From NCBI RefSeq assembly GCF_001500045.1, contig NZ_LQIX01000053.1:186001-250000 (forward strand): 64,000 bases of DNA. Direction: 5' to 3'. Each line of letters opens with the position of its first letter. Within the stretch, counting starts at the first letter, position 1. A program made the position numbers and the translations under genes. This DNA is from Mycobacterium sp. GA-1199. GTDB lineage: Bacteria; Actinomycetota; Actinomycetes; Mycobacteriales; Mycobacteriaceae. Below the pieces are notes generated by a model. It was given only the letters and a program-made list of their open reading frames with translations, did no database searches and was not told where the DNA came from. Below, piece after piece: positions 40,700 to 49,876 of this stretch.

Positions 40700-42383
40700 C
40701 CGCGGCTTGCTGCAGCTGCTTGGTGGCGAGCTGACGCAAATCGGCGGACTTGATCTTCGCGTTGCCGGTCAGCGCGATCTCGTCATCACGGAAGAAGAGC
40801 ACCCGACGAGGCACCTTGTAACTGGCCAACCGCTGAGCCAAAAACGACCGGATCTCGTCGGCGTCGAGGGTGACACCGTCGTGCGGCACCACACACGACA
40901 CGACCACTTCGCCAAGTGCGTCGTGCGGTACCCCGACCGTCTGAGCCACCTTGACGCCCGAATGCTGCATGACGGCTTCGTCGACTTCCCGCGGCGACAC
41001 GTTGGCGCCGCCTGTCTTGATGATGTCGGTGAGCCTGCCCTCCCAGTAGAGCCGGCCTTCGTCGTCGAGGTAGCCTCCGTCGCCGGTGCACAGGAAGCCT
41101 TCGGCGTCGAGCGTCTCGTCGAGGGGTGTCCCGATGTAACCGAGCATCAGCGTCGGGCCCTTCACACAGATCTCCCCGCGCTCTGTGCGCGGAACGATCT
41201 TGCCGGTCAGCGGGTCGACGATCTTGAGCGTCACGCCGGGAAGGGGGACGCCGCTGCTGTCCTTGTGGATCTCCGGCGCGGTGTTGGCAGGGTAATTCGT
41301 TGTGATCGTGAAGGTTTCGGTGTTGCCATAGGCGTGGCCCGGCTCGAACCATTTGGTGTTCACCGTGGGGTGGCGCGCGACCGGTGTCTTGTAGTCGACG
41401 AACCGCATGCTGCTCAGATCCACGCTTTCCCAGTTCGGCGCGCCCTCGAGCTGCGCCCACTGGTGCGGCCAGGCGAACGGAAAGTTAACGCGCTCGGCAG
41501 CCATCAGCTCGAGCGCCTCGTCGGCGACGAATGTCGGTTGCAGCACCAGTGCCCCACCCGCCGCGAGCGTCGAGCCGAGCGACATCGCGAAATTGCCTGA
41601 CCAGAAGAAGCCGTTGGCCGACCAGCAACGGACGTTGTCCTCGGGGCCGAACTGATACAGCCGCCGGAAGCGCCACATCTGGATGCAGACGCCGCGGTGC
41701 GCGCTCAAGATGCCCTTCGGCCTACTGGTCGACCCCGACGAGAAGAACAGCACCGCAGGGTCGCTCGGTTGCACCGCCGCACCGGTCGCCTCGACCAGTT
41801 CGCGTGGTTCGTTCCCACCGTGGGCGAGGAATTCGTCCCAGCCTTCGATGCCTGCCGGCGGCTCCCCGACCGTGACGAGCCGTCTCAGGTAGGGGAATCT
41901 CGCCGACTGCAATGCGCCGGGTGTCGACTTCGAGATCGCTCGTTCCAGGTCGGCCAGAATGCTCGCGAAGTCCTTTCCCAGAACCGTGCGCTCGAACAAC
42001 AGCACCGACACGGCCGACGACTGCAGCAGGTGGTCGAGTTCCGGGCCCGTCGAGAAAGTGCTCAAGGTGGCGGCCACTCCGCCGGCGAGGGAGATGCCGA
42101 ACACCGCCGCGATCCACTCCGGCCGGTTCGTCATCATCACACCGACGCGACTTCCCTTGCCCACGCCGCATACCCGCAGCGCACCGGCCACTTCGACCGC
42201 CCTGTCCCATAATTCGGCATAGGTCCAGCGGATGACGCCGTCGGCGGTCGGGAAGGAGAGCGCCTCCCGTTCGCCGTACATCGTGGTGACTTCGCGTAGG
42301 AAACCAGGGAGCGTGAGCGCACCGAGGCCGGGCTCCTCTGCCAGTGGCGGACCGGAGACGATCGAGAGTGAATGCATTGTCAC
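40686..42383 (-). CDS. acyl-CoA synthetase (AMP-forming)
   Basis: A 565-residue ANL-superfamily ligase that activates a carboxylic acid to its CoA thioester through an acyl-adenylate. Core motifs are intact: the P-loop FFSSGSTSRPKGI, YGNTETF, the hinge CTGDGGYLDDEGRLYWEGR, TGGANVSPREVDEAV and the catalytic-Lys tail ALTGNAKIKSADLR. GTG 42383 overlaps the TGA of the preceding hot-dog gene by 3 bases; ATG 42377 is an alternative. It is the last gene of the 15-gene catabolic operon starting at 59200. Confidence 0.9.
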   Translation of the reverse strand: MTMHSLSIVSGPPLAEEPGLGALTLPGFLREVTTMYGEREALSFPTADGVIRWTYAELWDRAVEVAGALRVCGVGKGSRVGVMMTNRPEWIAAVFGISLAGGVAATLSTFSTGPELDHLLQSSAVSVLLFERTVLGKDFASILADLERAISKSTPGALQSARFPYLRRLVTVGEPPAGIEGWDEFLAHGGNEPRELVEATGAAVQPSDPAVLFFSSGSTSRPKGILSAHRGVCIQMWRFRRLYQFGPEDNVRCWSANGFFWSGNFAMSLGSTLAAGGALVLQPTFVADEALELMAAERVNFPFAWPHQWAQLEGAPNWESVDLSSMRFVDYKTPVARHPTVNTKWFEPGHAYGNTETFTITTNYPANTAPEIHKDSSGVPLPGVTLKIVDPLTGKIVPRTERGEICVKGPTLMLGYIGTPLDETLDAEGFLCTGDGGYLDDEGRLYWEGRLTDIIKTGGANVSPREVDEAVMQHSGVKVAQTVGVPHDALGEVVVSCVVPHDGVTLDADEIRSFLAQRLASYKVPRRVLFFRDDEIALTGNAKIKSADLRQLATKQLQQAAVTGS

Positions 42384-43552
42384 GCCAACGGGAGTTCGAC
42401 CTCGGCGGTGCAGTCCACCAGCACGGTGCCGTCCTGGTTCGTCAGGCGCAGCTTGACCTGCACGAGCGGTACACCCCACGTGGATTCGGTTTGCTTGTCG
42501 ACGATCTCGGCGTCGAAGTACGTGACGTCGCCCTCGAAGGCGGGCCCTCGGAAGTCGGCCTTGGTGTGACGCACCATGCCGTCGTGGCCCGCCCAGTACG
42601 CGAGGTAGTCGGTGCACCAGGCGCCCATCGTCGCACCGTAACCGTAAGCGCGCGCCATGCCGACCTCACTCGCCCGGTCGGCGTCGATGTGGCCGCGGGA
42701 AGGCCCGACGTACAACCCGTCGCGCTTGCGCGGGTCGATCATCGCGTCGTCTTCGTCGAACGCGAAGTCCTTGCCCCAGCCCGGATCCTGGTAGATCCAC
42801 GGATCCTCGACACCTTCCGGCGCGACCCAGTGGAACGTGCCCCAGATGTTGAACAGGAACGCCCGATATTCGGTGGTGAAGCTCGCGATGCTGTGCGGCC
42901 CGATCACCCTGCGCGGTAGGGTGTCTCCGACCTTCACCTCGTCGAACCGCGGAGAGACGCCCATCCGGTTGGACTCCAGCCAGTCGCGGCGAAGCCTCTC
43001 GACTTCTTCCAGCTCATGTTGCGTCCAGCGCTTGATGTCCCCGAGCTGGTTTTCGAACATGCCGCGTTTCGTCGCCTCTTCGTACAGATAGCGGATCGCG
43101 GTCGAACGCTCGCGGGCCACGAGTGCACCGCGCTGGTTCTTGTGGATTGTGTCGCCGCGCGAGAACATCGTCGGCCCAGCGAATTTCGTCTCCACCACCT
43201 TGTAGTCGTGGAACCGGCGCTCCTGGAACAACTGGTCCCCCGGCCGCACCGGGCAGCCGTAGAACCACCATTCCTCACCGCCGAAGATCAAGTGGCTGTT
43301 GGGAATGTGCCCCACGCACGCCGGTGCTGCGCCGTGGCCGTAGTCCAACGCCACCGCGATGGACTGCGGAGCGATGAGGCCACCGAACTTGGACTCGCGG
43401 GCGAAGCGCTCGTCCCAGTGCAGTGGGTTGGGATAGTCCATCGCCATCACCCACCGCCGGATGTCAGAGGAGCTGCACGGATCCCACAGCTGCCCACCGC
43501 CGATCGGCTTGCCGACGCGGTGGTCGACGTCGGACAGATCAAGTTCAGCCAC
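42380..43552 (-). CDS. double hot-dog MaoC-type acyl dehydratase/hydratase
   Basis: A 390-residue protein with an N-terminal FAS1-like/MaoC_N region (about 20-180; MAMDYPNPLHWDERFA, ERRFHDYKVVETKFAGPTMF) and a C-terminal hot-dog (about 215-385). It should hydrate an enoyl-CoA formed by the acyl-CoA dehydrogenases encoded upstream. The chosen GTG 43552 gives the MAELDLSDVDHRVGKPI start; the frame is open to 43861 but that overlaps acuI. The stop overlaps the next ligase start. The exact acyl-CoA is unknown. Confidence 0.82.
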   Translation of the reverse strand: MAELDLSDVDHRVGKPIGGGQLWDPCSSSDIRRWVMAMDYPNPLHWDERFARESKFGGLIAPQSIAVALDYGHGAAPACVGHIPNSHLIFGGEEWWFYGCPVRPGDQLFQERRFHDYKVVETKFAGPTMFSRGDTIHKNQRGALVARERSTAIRYLYEEATKRGMFENQLGDIKRWTQHELEEVERLRRDWLESNRMGVSPRFDEVKVGDTLPRRVIGPHSIASFTTEYRAFLFNIWGTFHWVAPEGVEDPWIYQDPGWGKDFAFDEDDAMIDPRKRDGLYVGPSRGHIDADRASEVGMARAYGYGATMGAWCTDYLAYWAGHDGMVRHTKADFRGPAFEGDVTYFDAEIVDKQTESTWGVPLVQVKLRLTNQDGTVLVDCTAEVELPLA

Positions 43553-43563
43553 GTGTTTTCCGA

Positions 43564-44547
43564 TCAGCGATTCACATCGACGACGATGCGACCGCGTACC
43601 TTGCCGTCCATCAATTGACCCGCGGCGTCGATCACGTCGGCGAGCGGAATCTCGTCGGCGATCGATTCGAGCACGGCCGGATCCAGATCTTTCGAGAGGC
43701 GTTCCCAGGCGGCCATCCGCGGTTGTTTGGGCGCCATCACGCTGTCGATCCCGAGCAATGACACACCGCGCAGGATGAACGGTGCGACGCTGGCCGGGAA
43801 GTCCATCCCCTGGGCGAGTCCGCAGGCGGCAACCGCTCCCCGGTAACGGGTTTGGGCGCACGCGTTGGCGAGGGTGTGGCTGCCGACCGCGTCGACGACA
43901 CCGGCCCAGCGTTCCTTCTGCATCGGCTTACCTTTCTCGGCGAACTCGGCGCGGTCCAGAACCGTTGTGGCGCCGAGATCTTCGAGATAGTCGGACTCGG
44001 AGGTCTTGCCGGTGACAGCGGCGACCTCGAAGCCGGCCTTGGCCAGCAACGCGATCGCGACACTGCCGACACCGCCCGTCGCGCCGGTCACCAGGACCTC
44101 ACCCTGATCGGGCTGGATGCCGTGGGCCAGCAGGGCGTTCACGCAGAGGCTGGCGGTATAGCCCGCCGTTCCGATTGCCATCGCCTGCTTGCTGGTGAAG
44201 CTCGACGGCAGCGGAACCAGCCAGTCGCCGTTGAGGCGGGCGCGCTGGGCGTAGCCGCCCCAATGGGTTTCCCCCACACCCCATCCGTTGAGCACGACGC
44301 GGTCGCCCTTGTTCCAGTCCGCGTGCGAGCTCTCGGTGACCACGCCCGCGAGGTCGATGCCAGGAACCATCGGGAACTTGCGTACCACCGGCGACTTGCC
44401 GGTGATCGCGAGGCCGTCCTTATAGTTCAGCGTCGAGTACTCGACGTCGATGCTGACGTCACCCTCGGGAAGTTGTGCCTCGTCGAGGGTGGTGACCTCG
44501 ACCTTTTGACCTGCATCGTCCTTGTCGATCAATATTGCCGAAAACAC
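43564..44547 (-). CDS. acuI: acryloyl-CoA reductase / YhdH-type quinone oxidoreductase
   Basis: A 327-residue zinc-free medium-chain reductase of the AcuI/YhdH family. It has the AILIDKDDAGQKVEVTTLDEAQLPEGDV start, STLNYKDGLAITG, the VPGIDLAGVV segment, the VLNGWGVGETHWGG loop and the NADPH-binding VTGATGGVGSVAI. Characterised members reduce acryloyl-CoA to propionyl-CoA with NADPH. In a degradation operon it may remove a reactive short enoyl-CoA. It sits 24 bases after the aldehyde dehydrogenase. Confidence 0.88.
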   Translation of the reverse strand: MFSAILIDKDDAGQKVEVTTLDEAQLPEGDVSIDVEYSTLNYKDGLAITGKSPVVRKFPMVPGIDLAGVVTESSHADWNKGDRVVLNGWGVGETHWGGYAQRARLNGDWLVPLPSSFTSKQAMAIGTAGYTASLCVNALLAHGIQPDQGEVLVTGATGGVGSVAIALLAKAGFEVAAVTGKTSESDYLEDLGATTVLDRAEFAEKGKPMQKERWAGVVDAVGSHTLANACAQTRYRGAVAACGLAQGMDFPASVAPFILRGVSLLGIDSVMAPKQPRMAAWERLSKDLDPAVLESIADEIPLADVIDAAGQLMDGKVRGRIVVDVNR

Positions 44548-44571
44548 GTGGTGTGCAATCCTTTCAGGAAT

Positions 44572-46008
44572 TCAGTTGGCGGCCTTTTCGGGCGCATAAC
44601 CCAGCGCCGCCTTGATCTCCAGGAACTCGTCGAACGCGAAGTGGCCCCACTCGCGGCCGTTGCCGCTGCGCTTGTAGCCGCCGAACGGAGCGGCCATGTC
44701 GAAGCCGTGGTTAATGGCCACCGAACCCGCCCGGATCCGCCGCGCCACCGCGCGAGCCGTCTCCAGGTCGGCGCCCGAAACATAGCCGGCCAGACCGTAT
44801 TCCGTGTCGTTGGCGATCTCGAGTGCCTGATCGAGGTCGTCGTAGCCGAGGATGCACAGCACCGGCCCGAAGATCTCCTCGCGGGCGATCGTCATGTCGT
44901 TGGTGACGTTCGCGAACACCGTCGGCTTGACGTAGTAGCCCTTGTCGAGCCCGTCCGGCCGTCCGGTGCCGCCGACGGCGACGGTCGCGCCCTCGTCGAT
45001 GCCCTTCTGGATCAGGCCCTGGATCTTGTCGAACTGCGCCCTGGAGGCCACCGGACCGATCGCGGTCTTGTCGTCCGGGTCGCCGACCTTGACCGCGCCC
45101 GCCACCTCACGGGCGATCGCGATCGCCTCGTCCATGCGGGAGTTGGGCACCAGCATGCGCGACGGCGCGTTACAGCTCTGGCCGCTGTTCATCATCATCA
45201 CCGAGACACCCGCGGTCACGCTCTTGGCGAAGTCGTCGTCGTCGAGGACGATGTTCGGGCTCTTACCGCCGAGTTCCTGGGTGACGCGCTTGACGGTCAG
45301 CGCGGCGTTCTTGGCGACGTCGACGCCCGCGCGCGTCGACCCGGTGAACGACACCATGTCGATGTCGGGGTGCGCCGACAGTGCCGCTCCGACGCCCGGA
45401 CCGTCGCCAAACACCATGTTGTACACCCCGGCGGGAACGCCTGCCGAGTCGAGGATCTCGGTGAAGATCTGGCCCGAGTACGGCGCGACCTCCGACGGTT
45501 TGAGCACCATCGTGCAGCCCGTCGCGAGCGCGGGGAACACCTTGCAGGCGATCTGATTGATCGGCCAGTTCCACGGCGTGATCAACCCGCACACCCCGAT
45601 CGGTTCCTTCACGACGAGCGTGGCGCCGTGCTGCTCTTCGAACTCGAAGTTCTTCAGCACTTCGATGGCCGTGGCGAGGTGGCCGAGCCCGAGGTTGACC
45701 TGCGGGCCGGCCGCCAGCGACGCCGGCGCGCCCATCTCCTCGTTGACCGCGTCGGCGACGTCGCCTGCGCGCTTCTGGTACTCGCCCATGATCGCCTGCA
45801 GCAGGTCGAGTCGTTCGTCGCGGCTGGTCTGTGACCAGGTGTTGAAGGCCCGGCGGGCGGCCTGCACCGCGACATCGACGTCGGCCGCGGAACCGATCGC
45901 GATCTTGCCGGAGACCTGTTCGTTGGTCGGGTTGTCGACCTCGAGGCTGTTGGGCCGGATCGGGTCGACCCACTGGCCGTCGATGTAGAACTTCAGATAT
46001 TCACGCAT
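44572..46008 (-). CDS. aldehyde dehydrogenase family protein
   Basis: A 478-residue NAD(P)-dependent aldehyde dehydrogenase that oxidises an aldehyde to the acid. The catalytic Cys279 is in NSGQSCNAP and the general base Glu245 in ELGGKSP; the cofactor segment TPWNWP and FTGSTRAG are present. The C-terminal EIFGPVLCI motif is normal. In this operon it lies just after a thiamine-diphosphate enzyme and could oxidise the aldehyde that enzyme releases. ATG 46008 is used. Confidence 0.93.
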   Translation of the reverse strand: MREYLKFYIDGQWVDPIRPNSLEVDNPTNEQVSGKIAIGSAADVDVAVQAARRAFNTWSQTSRDERLDLLQAIMGEYQKRAGDVADAVNEEMGAPASLAAGPQVNLGLGHLATAIEVLKNFEFEEQHGATLVVKEPIGVCGLITPWNWPINQIACKVFPALATGCTMVLKPSEVAPYSGQIFTEILDSAGVPAGVYNMVFGDGPGVGAALSAHPDIDMVSFTGSTRAGVDVAKNAALTVKRVTQELGGKSPNIVLDDDDFAKSVTAGVSVMMMNSGQSCNAPSRMLVPNSRMDEAIAIAREVAGAVKVGDPDDKTAIGPVASRAQFDKIQGLIQKGIDEGATVAVGGTGRPDGLDKGYYVKPTVFANVTNDMTIAREEIFGPVLCILGYDDLDQALEIANDTEYGLAGYVSGADLETARAVARRIRAGSVAINHGFDMAAPFGGYKRSGNGREWGHFAFDEFLEIKAALGYAPEKAAN

Positions 46009-46035
46009 GGCTCTACTCTTCTCTGTTACGTGGTC

Positions 46036-47751
46036 CTACTGCGTGCCTTCTGCATACCAGGTCCGGAACCGGTCGTACTTGGGCATCTCTTCGGAGTTGG
46101 CCTTCGGGTCGATGCAGACGTGCACGACGGCGGTCTTGCCGCTGGCGAACGCCCGCTTGATCGCCGGGCCGATCTCGTCGTCCTTCTCGACGTACTCGCC
46201 GTGACATCCGAAGCCCTCGGCGACCTTGTCGAGCCGGACGTCCTTGCTCCAGTGCACGCCGGGTTGCGGCGACGGCTGTTCGAACGTGCGCTTGTAGACG
46301 CCGACCTCCAGGCCCCACTGGTGATCGACCCCGACGACGCAGACCAACGGCAGGTTCTCCCGGGCCGCCGTCTCGAGTTCGGCGATGTGGAACAGGAACG
46401 CCGAATCGCTGGTGAGCAACATGACCGGGCGGTTGCGGCCCTCGGCGACCGACGCGCCGACCGCGTACGGCAAGCCCGTGCCGAGATGACCGAAGTTCTG
46501 GTTCCAGATCACGTCGCGTGGCTTGGTCTGCGAGTAGGTCCACTGGAAGATCACGGTGGCGCCGCCGTCGCGGACCAGGATGCCGTCTTCGGTGCACTCG
46601 TCGAAGGCCTTGGTGGCCTCGACGACGTAGCGGGCCGGGTGAATCGGCGAGCGACCGCTCGGCGCTTCTTCGGCCACCCGGGCGAGTTCGGCGGCGTCCG
46701 CTTTGATCAGTGCCTCGAGGTCGGCCGACGGGGTCCGCGGATTTTCGCGCAGCGCCTCGACCAGCTGCGGCACCACGCCGCGCATATCGCCGACCAGCGG
46801 CACGTCGATCGGTCGGTTCACGCCGATCGCGGTCGGATCCTGTTCGACGAGAACCCATTTGCGGTTGGCGTCGCCCTCCGCCCAATGCTGGGTCCGGCCG
46901 TAGTGCATGGGCTCACCGAGCTCGGTTCCCAGCGCAACGCACAGATCGGACTTCTCGACGGCCTCATTGGCCGCCGGAGAGAACAGGTACGGGAACGTGC
47001 GGTCCTGCAGGCCGGGGATGAACGAGGTGCCACCCGACGTCTGGATCACCGGGCAGGCCATCAGCTCGGCCAACTGCCTGACCTGCTCCTGGGTGCGCGA
47101 GGTGTGAACTCCGTGACCCACCAGCAGGATCGGGTTCTTCGCCGCCCTGATCAGCTTGACCGCCTCGGCGACCTCGCGTTCGCCTGCGCCCTGATTGACG
47201 AGCCGATACCGGTGCGGCGGCAACGGATCCGGCACGTCGAGCTCTTCGAGGATGACGTGAGACGGGTACTCGACGTAGCTGGGGCCGGGGGTACCGGACA
47301 TGGAGCGACGGATCGCCTCGCGGATGATCTCGTCGGTCTGGTCGGCGTACTCGATCGAGCTGCTGAACTTGACGGAAGCCTCGAAAAGCGGTTCCTGCTG
47401 GACGAATTGGATGCGACCGCGACGCACCCGACGCTCGGTGACGCGGGCGCGCTGTCCGCCCAGGAAGATCACCGGTGAATTCTCGACCAGTGCGCACTGG
47501 ATCGCGCCCGCGATGTTGGCCATGCCCGGGCCCAGCGTTCCGATGCACAGCCCCGGCTTGCCTGTCATCCGCGATGCCGCCTCGGCCATGAACCCGGCGC
47601 TCAGCTCGTGGTGTGGTGCCACGACCGACCATCCGCGGGCTTCGGCCTCGGTGAACATGTGCACGAAGTTGGGGTCGGGGATGCCGAACAGCGTGTTGAC
47701 GCCCTCGGCCTCGAAGAGGTCGAGGATGCGCTTGTATACGGGTACACCCAT
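46036..47751 (-). CDS. thiamine-diphosphate-dependent enzyme with variant metal motif
   Basis: A 571-residue protein of the acetolactate synthase / benzoylformate decarboxylase / 2-hydroxyacyl-CoA lyase superfamily. The PYR domain keeps the activating Glu49 (APHHELSAGFMAE). In the PP domain the usual GDG reads TSDSAF (Asp449 kept), and 27 residues later the usual metal Asn is Asp476 (VGVDHQWG). Metal binding is therefore unusual. ATG 47751 follows AGGAG by 6 bases; the frame is open to 47868. With the adjacent aldehyde dehydrogenase, a lyase producing an aldehyde is a reasonable guess, but carboligation or decarboxylation is equally allowed. Confidence 0.85.
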   Translation of the reverse strand: MGVPVYKRILDLFEAEGVNTLFGIPDPNFVHMFTEAEARGWSVVAPHHELSAGFMAEAASRMTGKPGLCIGTLGPGMANIAGAIQCALVENSPVIFLGGQRARVTERRVRRGRIQFVQQEPLFEASVKFSSSIEYADQTDEIIREAIRRSMSGTPGPSYVEYPSHVILEELDVPDPLPPHRYRLVNQGAGEREVAEAVKLIRAAKNPILLVGHGVHTSRTQEQVRQLAELMACPVIQTSGGTSFIPGLQDRTFPYLFSPAANEAVEKSDLCVALGTELGEPMHYGRTQHWAEGDANRKWVLVEQDPTAIGVNRPIDVPLVGDMRGVVPQLVEALRENPRTPSADLEALIKADAAELARVAEEAPSGRSPIHPARYVVEATKAFDECTEDGILVRDGGATVIFQWTYSQTKPRDVIWNQNFGHLGTGLPYAVGASVAEGRNRPVMLLTSDSAFLFHIAELETAARENLPLVCVVGVDHQWGLEVGVYKRTFEQPSPQPGVHWSKDVRLDKVAEGFGCHGEYVEKDDEIGPAIKRAFASGKTAVVHVCIDPKANSEEMPKYDRFRTWYAEGTQ

Positions 47752-47762
47752 GTGAAGCTCCT

Positions 47763-48710
47763 TTACTGGTAGCGCTTGGCTAGTTCTTGGCGGTGTGCTG
47801 ACGGAGAGCCGAACAGTGATCGGTTCAGGGTGGCGCGTTTGAGGTAGACGTGGATACCGCTCTCCCACGTGTATCCGATGCCGCCGTGCAATTGCATGGC
47901 CTTGCCGGCGATGTCGACCGCCGCCGCGCAGGCGTACGACTTGGCCATGGAGACGGCGACTCCGGCGTCCGGCGCGTCCTCGGCGACGGCCTGCACTGCG
48001 GCACCGACGAGTTGGCGGGACACGGCGATGCTGACGAGCATGTCGGCACAGGCGTGTTTGACGGCCTGGAACGAGCCGATCGCCCTGCCGAATTGCTGAC
48101 GCACCTTCACGTATCCGACGGTGGCGGTGAGCATGGCCTCGCTCAGACCGAGGCTGTCGCAGGCGATGGCCGCGGCAGCGCGCTCGTGGAGGCGTTGAAC
48201 GGCGGTGTCGTCGGCGAACGGCAACAGTTCGGCGCCTGCCGCGTCCGGTGATACGGCCGCAAGCGACCGCGTCTCGTCGACGACAGGTCGCCGCGCGGCT
48301 TGTTGTTCGGTCACGGCGATGCCACGGTCGGTGACGATCAGCACCCGGTCCGCGCCTTCGGCGTCGGGCACGAAGTCATACGGTTCCAGCGCGACGGTCA
48401 TCCGGGTCGCGCCGTTGGCGAGTTCGGTGAGCAGCAAGTCGCGGGTATCGCTGGGCCGCACCGCGTTCAGCGCTGCGGCGGCGAGCACCGCGCTGCCGAG
48501 GAAGTGGGTGGCGCCGGCGGCGCGTCCGATCTCCTCACAGATCACCGCGACTTCGGCGAACGACGCACCCGCCCCGCCGAACTGTTCGGGCACCTCGAGT
48601 CCCACCCAGCCGGCATCGATCAGCGTCGACCATTCGACGTTGCGGTCCTTGGCGAGCAGATCGCCTGCCACCGAGCGCAGTTCGCCGTGGAATTCTGTGA
48701 AGTCGGCCAT
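47763..48710 (-). CDS. acyl-CoA dehydrogenase, small subunit type
   Basis: A 315-residue acyl-CoA dehydrogenase, shorter than the usual 380. The N-terminal LEVPEQFGGAGASFAEVAVICEEIGRA segment, a short central domain and the helical C-terminal domain (VRQQFGRAIGSFQAVKHACADM, QLHGGIGYTWESGIHVYLKRA) are all recognisable. Mycobacterial FadE proteins often work as unlike pairs, and this one overlaps the 388-residue partner gene by ATGA at 48710, so the two probably form a heteromeric enzyme. It introduces a double bond in an acyl-CoA with FAD. Substrate unknown. Confidence 0.88.
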   Translation of the reverse strand: MADFTEFHGELRSVAGDLLAKDRNVEWSTLIDAGWVGLEVPEQFGGAGASFAEVAVICEEIGRAAGATHFLGSAVLAAAALNAVRPSDTRDLLLTELANGATRMTVALEPYDFVPDAEGADRVLIVTDRGIAVTEQQAARRPVVDETRSLAAVSPDAAGAELLPFADDTAVQRLHERAAAAIACDSLGLSEAMLTATVGYVKVRQQFGRAIGSFQAVKHACADMLVSIAVSRQLVGAAVQAVAEDAPDAGVAVSMAKSYACAAAVDIAGKAMQLHGGIGYTWESGIHVYLKRATLNRSLFGSPSAHRQELAKRYQ

Positions 48711-49876
48711 CAGACGGCACTCGGTTCTCGCGGCAGGCCCAGACCGCGCTCCCCGATGATCGTGCGTTGGATCTCACTCGCCCCGCCGGGGATCGTCCAT
48801 TCCCACGATCCGATGAAGTCGAGCACCCACGCGCCCGACTCCCAGGCGCTCGACATGGGCTTGGTGAGTTGGGTGTGGGCGGCCAACCCGCCGATCTCCG
48901 CACCGAAGTCGGTCATGCGCTGCAGCAGTTCGCTGTAGAACAGTTTGACGATCGAGGCGTCGGCCGGGTCGGCGGTGCCACTCTCGTTGTCCTCGACCAC
49001 CTTCCGGCACAGGCCACGCAGCCCCGCGATCTCGGTTTCGAACTGCGCCAACCGGTCGGCGACCACGGGGTCGTTCACCGGGGCGCTTCGCACCAGCCAT
49101 CGGAATCCCGCGTTACCCAGGCGCTCGGCGAGCTCGAGCATCGTCATGCCGCGTTCGGCGCCGAGGGTGGCCTGCGCGACCCGCCAGCCGTCGTTCTCCG
49201 CGCCGATCAGGTTGGTGGCGGGGATCTTCACGTCGTTGAGGAAGATTTCGCAGAAGTGTGAGTCGCCGATCGCATTGCGGATGGGACGGACCTCGACGCC
49301 GGGTGTGGTCATGTCGAGAAGGAAGTACGAGATTCCCTTTCGCTTCGGCGCATCCGGGTCGGTGCGAGCCAACAGCAGGCACCAGTCCGCGTGCTTGCCT
49401 CCGCTCGCCCACAGCTTCTGCCCGTTGACGACGTACGAGTCACCCTCTTTGCGCGCGGTGGTGCGCAGGCTCGCCAGGTCGGAACCGGCCTCGGGTTCGG
49501 AGAAGCCCTGCACCCAGATCTCGCCGTCGAGGATCGCCGGCAGGTGCCGTCGCCTCTGTTCTTCGGTACCGGCGACCAACAGCGTCGACGCGGCGTGATG
49601 GATGCCGACGAACGCGAGCACCAGTCGCGGGGCGTCGTGCGCGGCCAGTTCCTGATACAGCACGACCTGTTCGGCCACCGACATGCCGCCGCCCCATTCG
49701 GCAGGCCAGTGCGGGACGGCGAAGCCGGCGCTGTGCAGTTCGGCGAACCACCGCTTCTGGAAGGCGACGAATTGCTCGTCGCTTGTGCCCGTCTGTGTTT
49801 CGCGCCAGTCCGGCGGGATGTGCTCGACGCACCACTGCCGCACCGTCTGCCGGAACCGGTCGAGCTCGGCGGTCAT
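48710..49876 (-). CDS. acyl-CoA dehydrogenase, large subunit type
   Basis: A 388-residue acyl-CoA dehydrogenase. Family motifs are GFSEPEAGSDLASLRTTA, VNGQKLWASGGKHADWCLLLARTD and the C-terminal GGASEIQRTIIGERGLGLPRE typical of steroid/terpenoid-type mycobacterial FadE proteins. It overlaps its small partner downstream and the Gfo/Idh/MocA gene upstream by 1-4 bases each. Probably one half of a heteromeric dehydrogenase with the 47763-48710 product. Confidence 0.92.
   Translation of the reverse strand: MTAELDRFRQTVRQWCVEHIPPDWRETQTGTSDEQFVAFQKRWFAELHSAGFAVPHWPAEWGGGMSVAEQVVLYQELAAHDAPRLVLAFVGIHHAASTLLVAGTEEQRRRHLPAILDGEIWVQGFSEPEAGSDLASLRTTARKEGDSYVVNGQKLWASGGKHADWCLLLARTDPDAPKRKGISYFLLDMTTPGVEVRPIRNAIGDSHFCEIFLNDVKIPATNLIGAENDGWRVAQATLGAERGMTMLELAERLGNAGFRWLVRSAPVNDPVVADRLAQFETEIAGLRGLCRKVVEDNESGTADPADASIVKLFYSELLQRMTDFGAEIGGLAAHTQLTKPMSSAWESGAWVLDFIGSWEWTIPGGASEIQRTIIGERGLGLPREPSAV

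Noticed and set aside
38722..40734. Open frame of 670 codons on the plus strand
   Set aside because: It is antisense to the VOC and amidohydrolase genes and has no family features; it is a compositional shadow.
43852..45834. Open frame of 660 codons on the plus strand
   Set aside because: It is antisense to acuI and the aldehyde dehydrogenase, both with intact catalytic residues.
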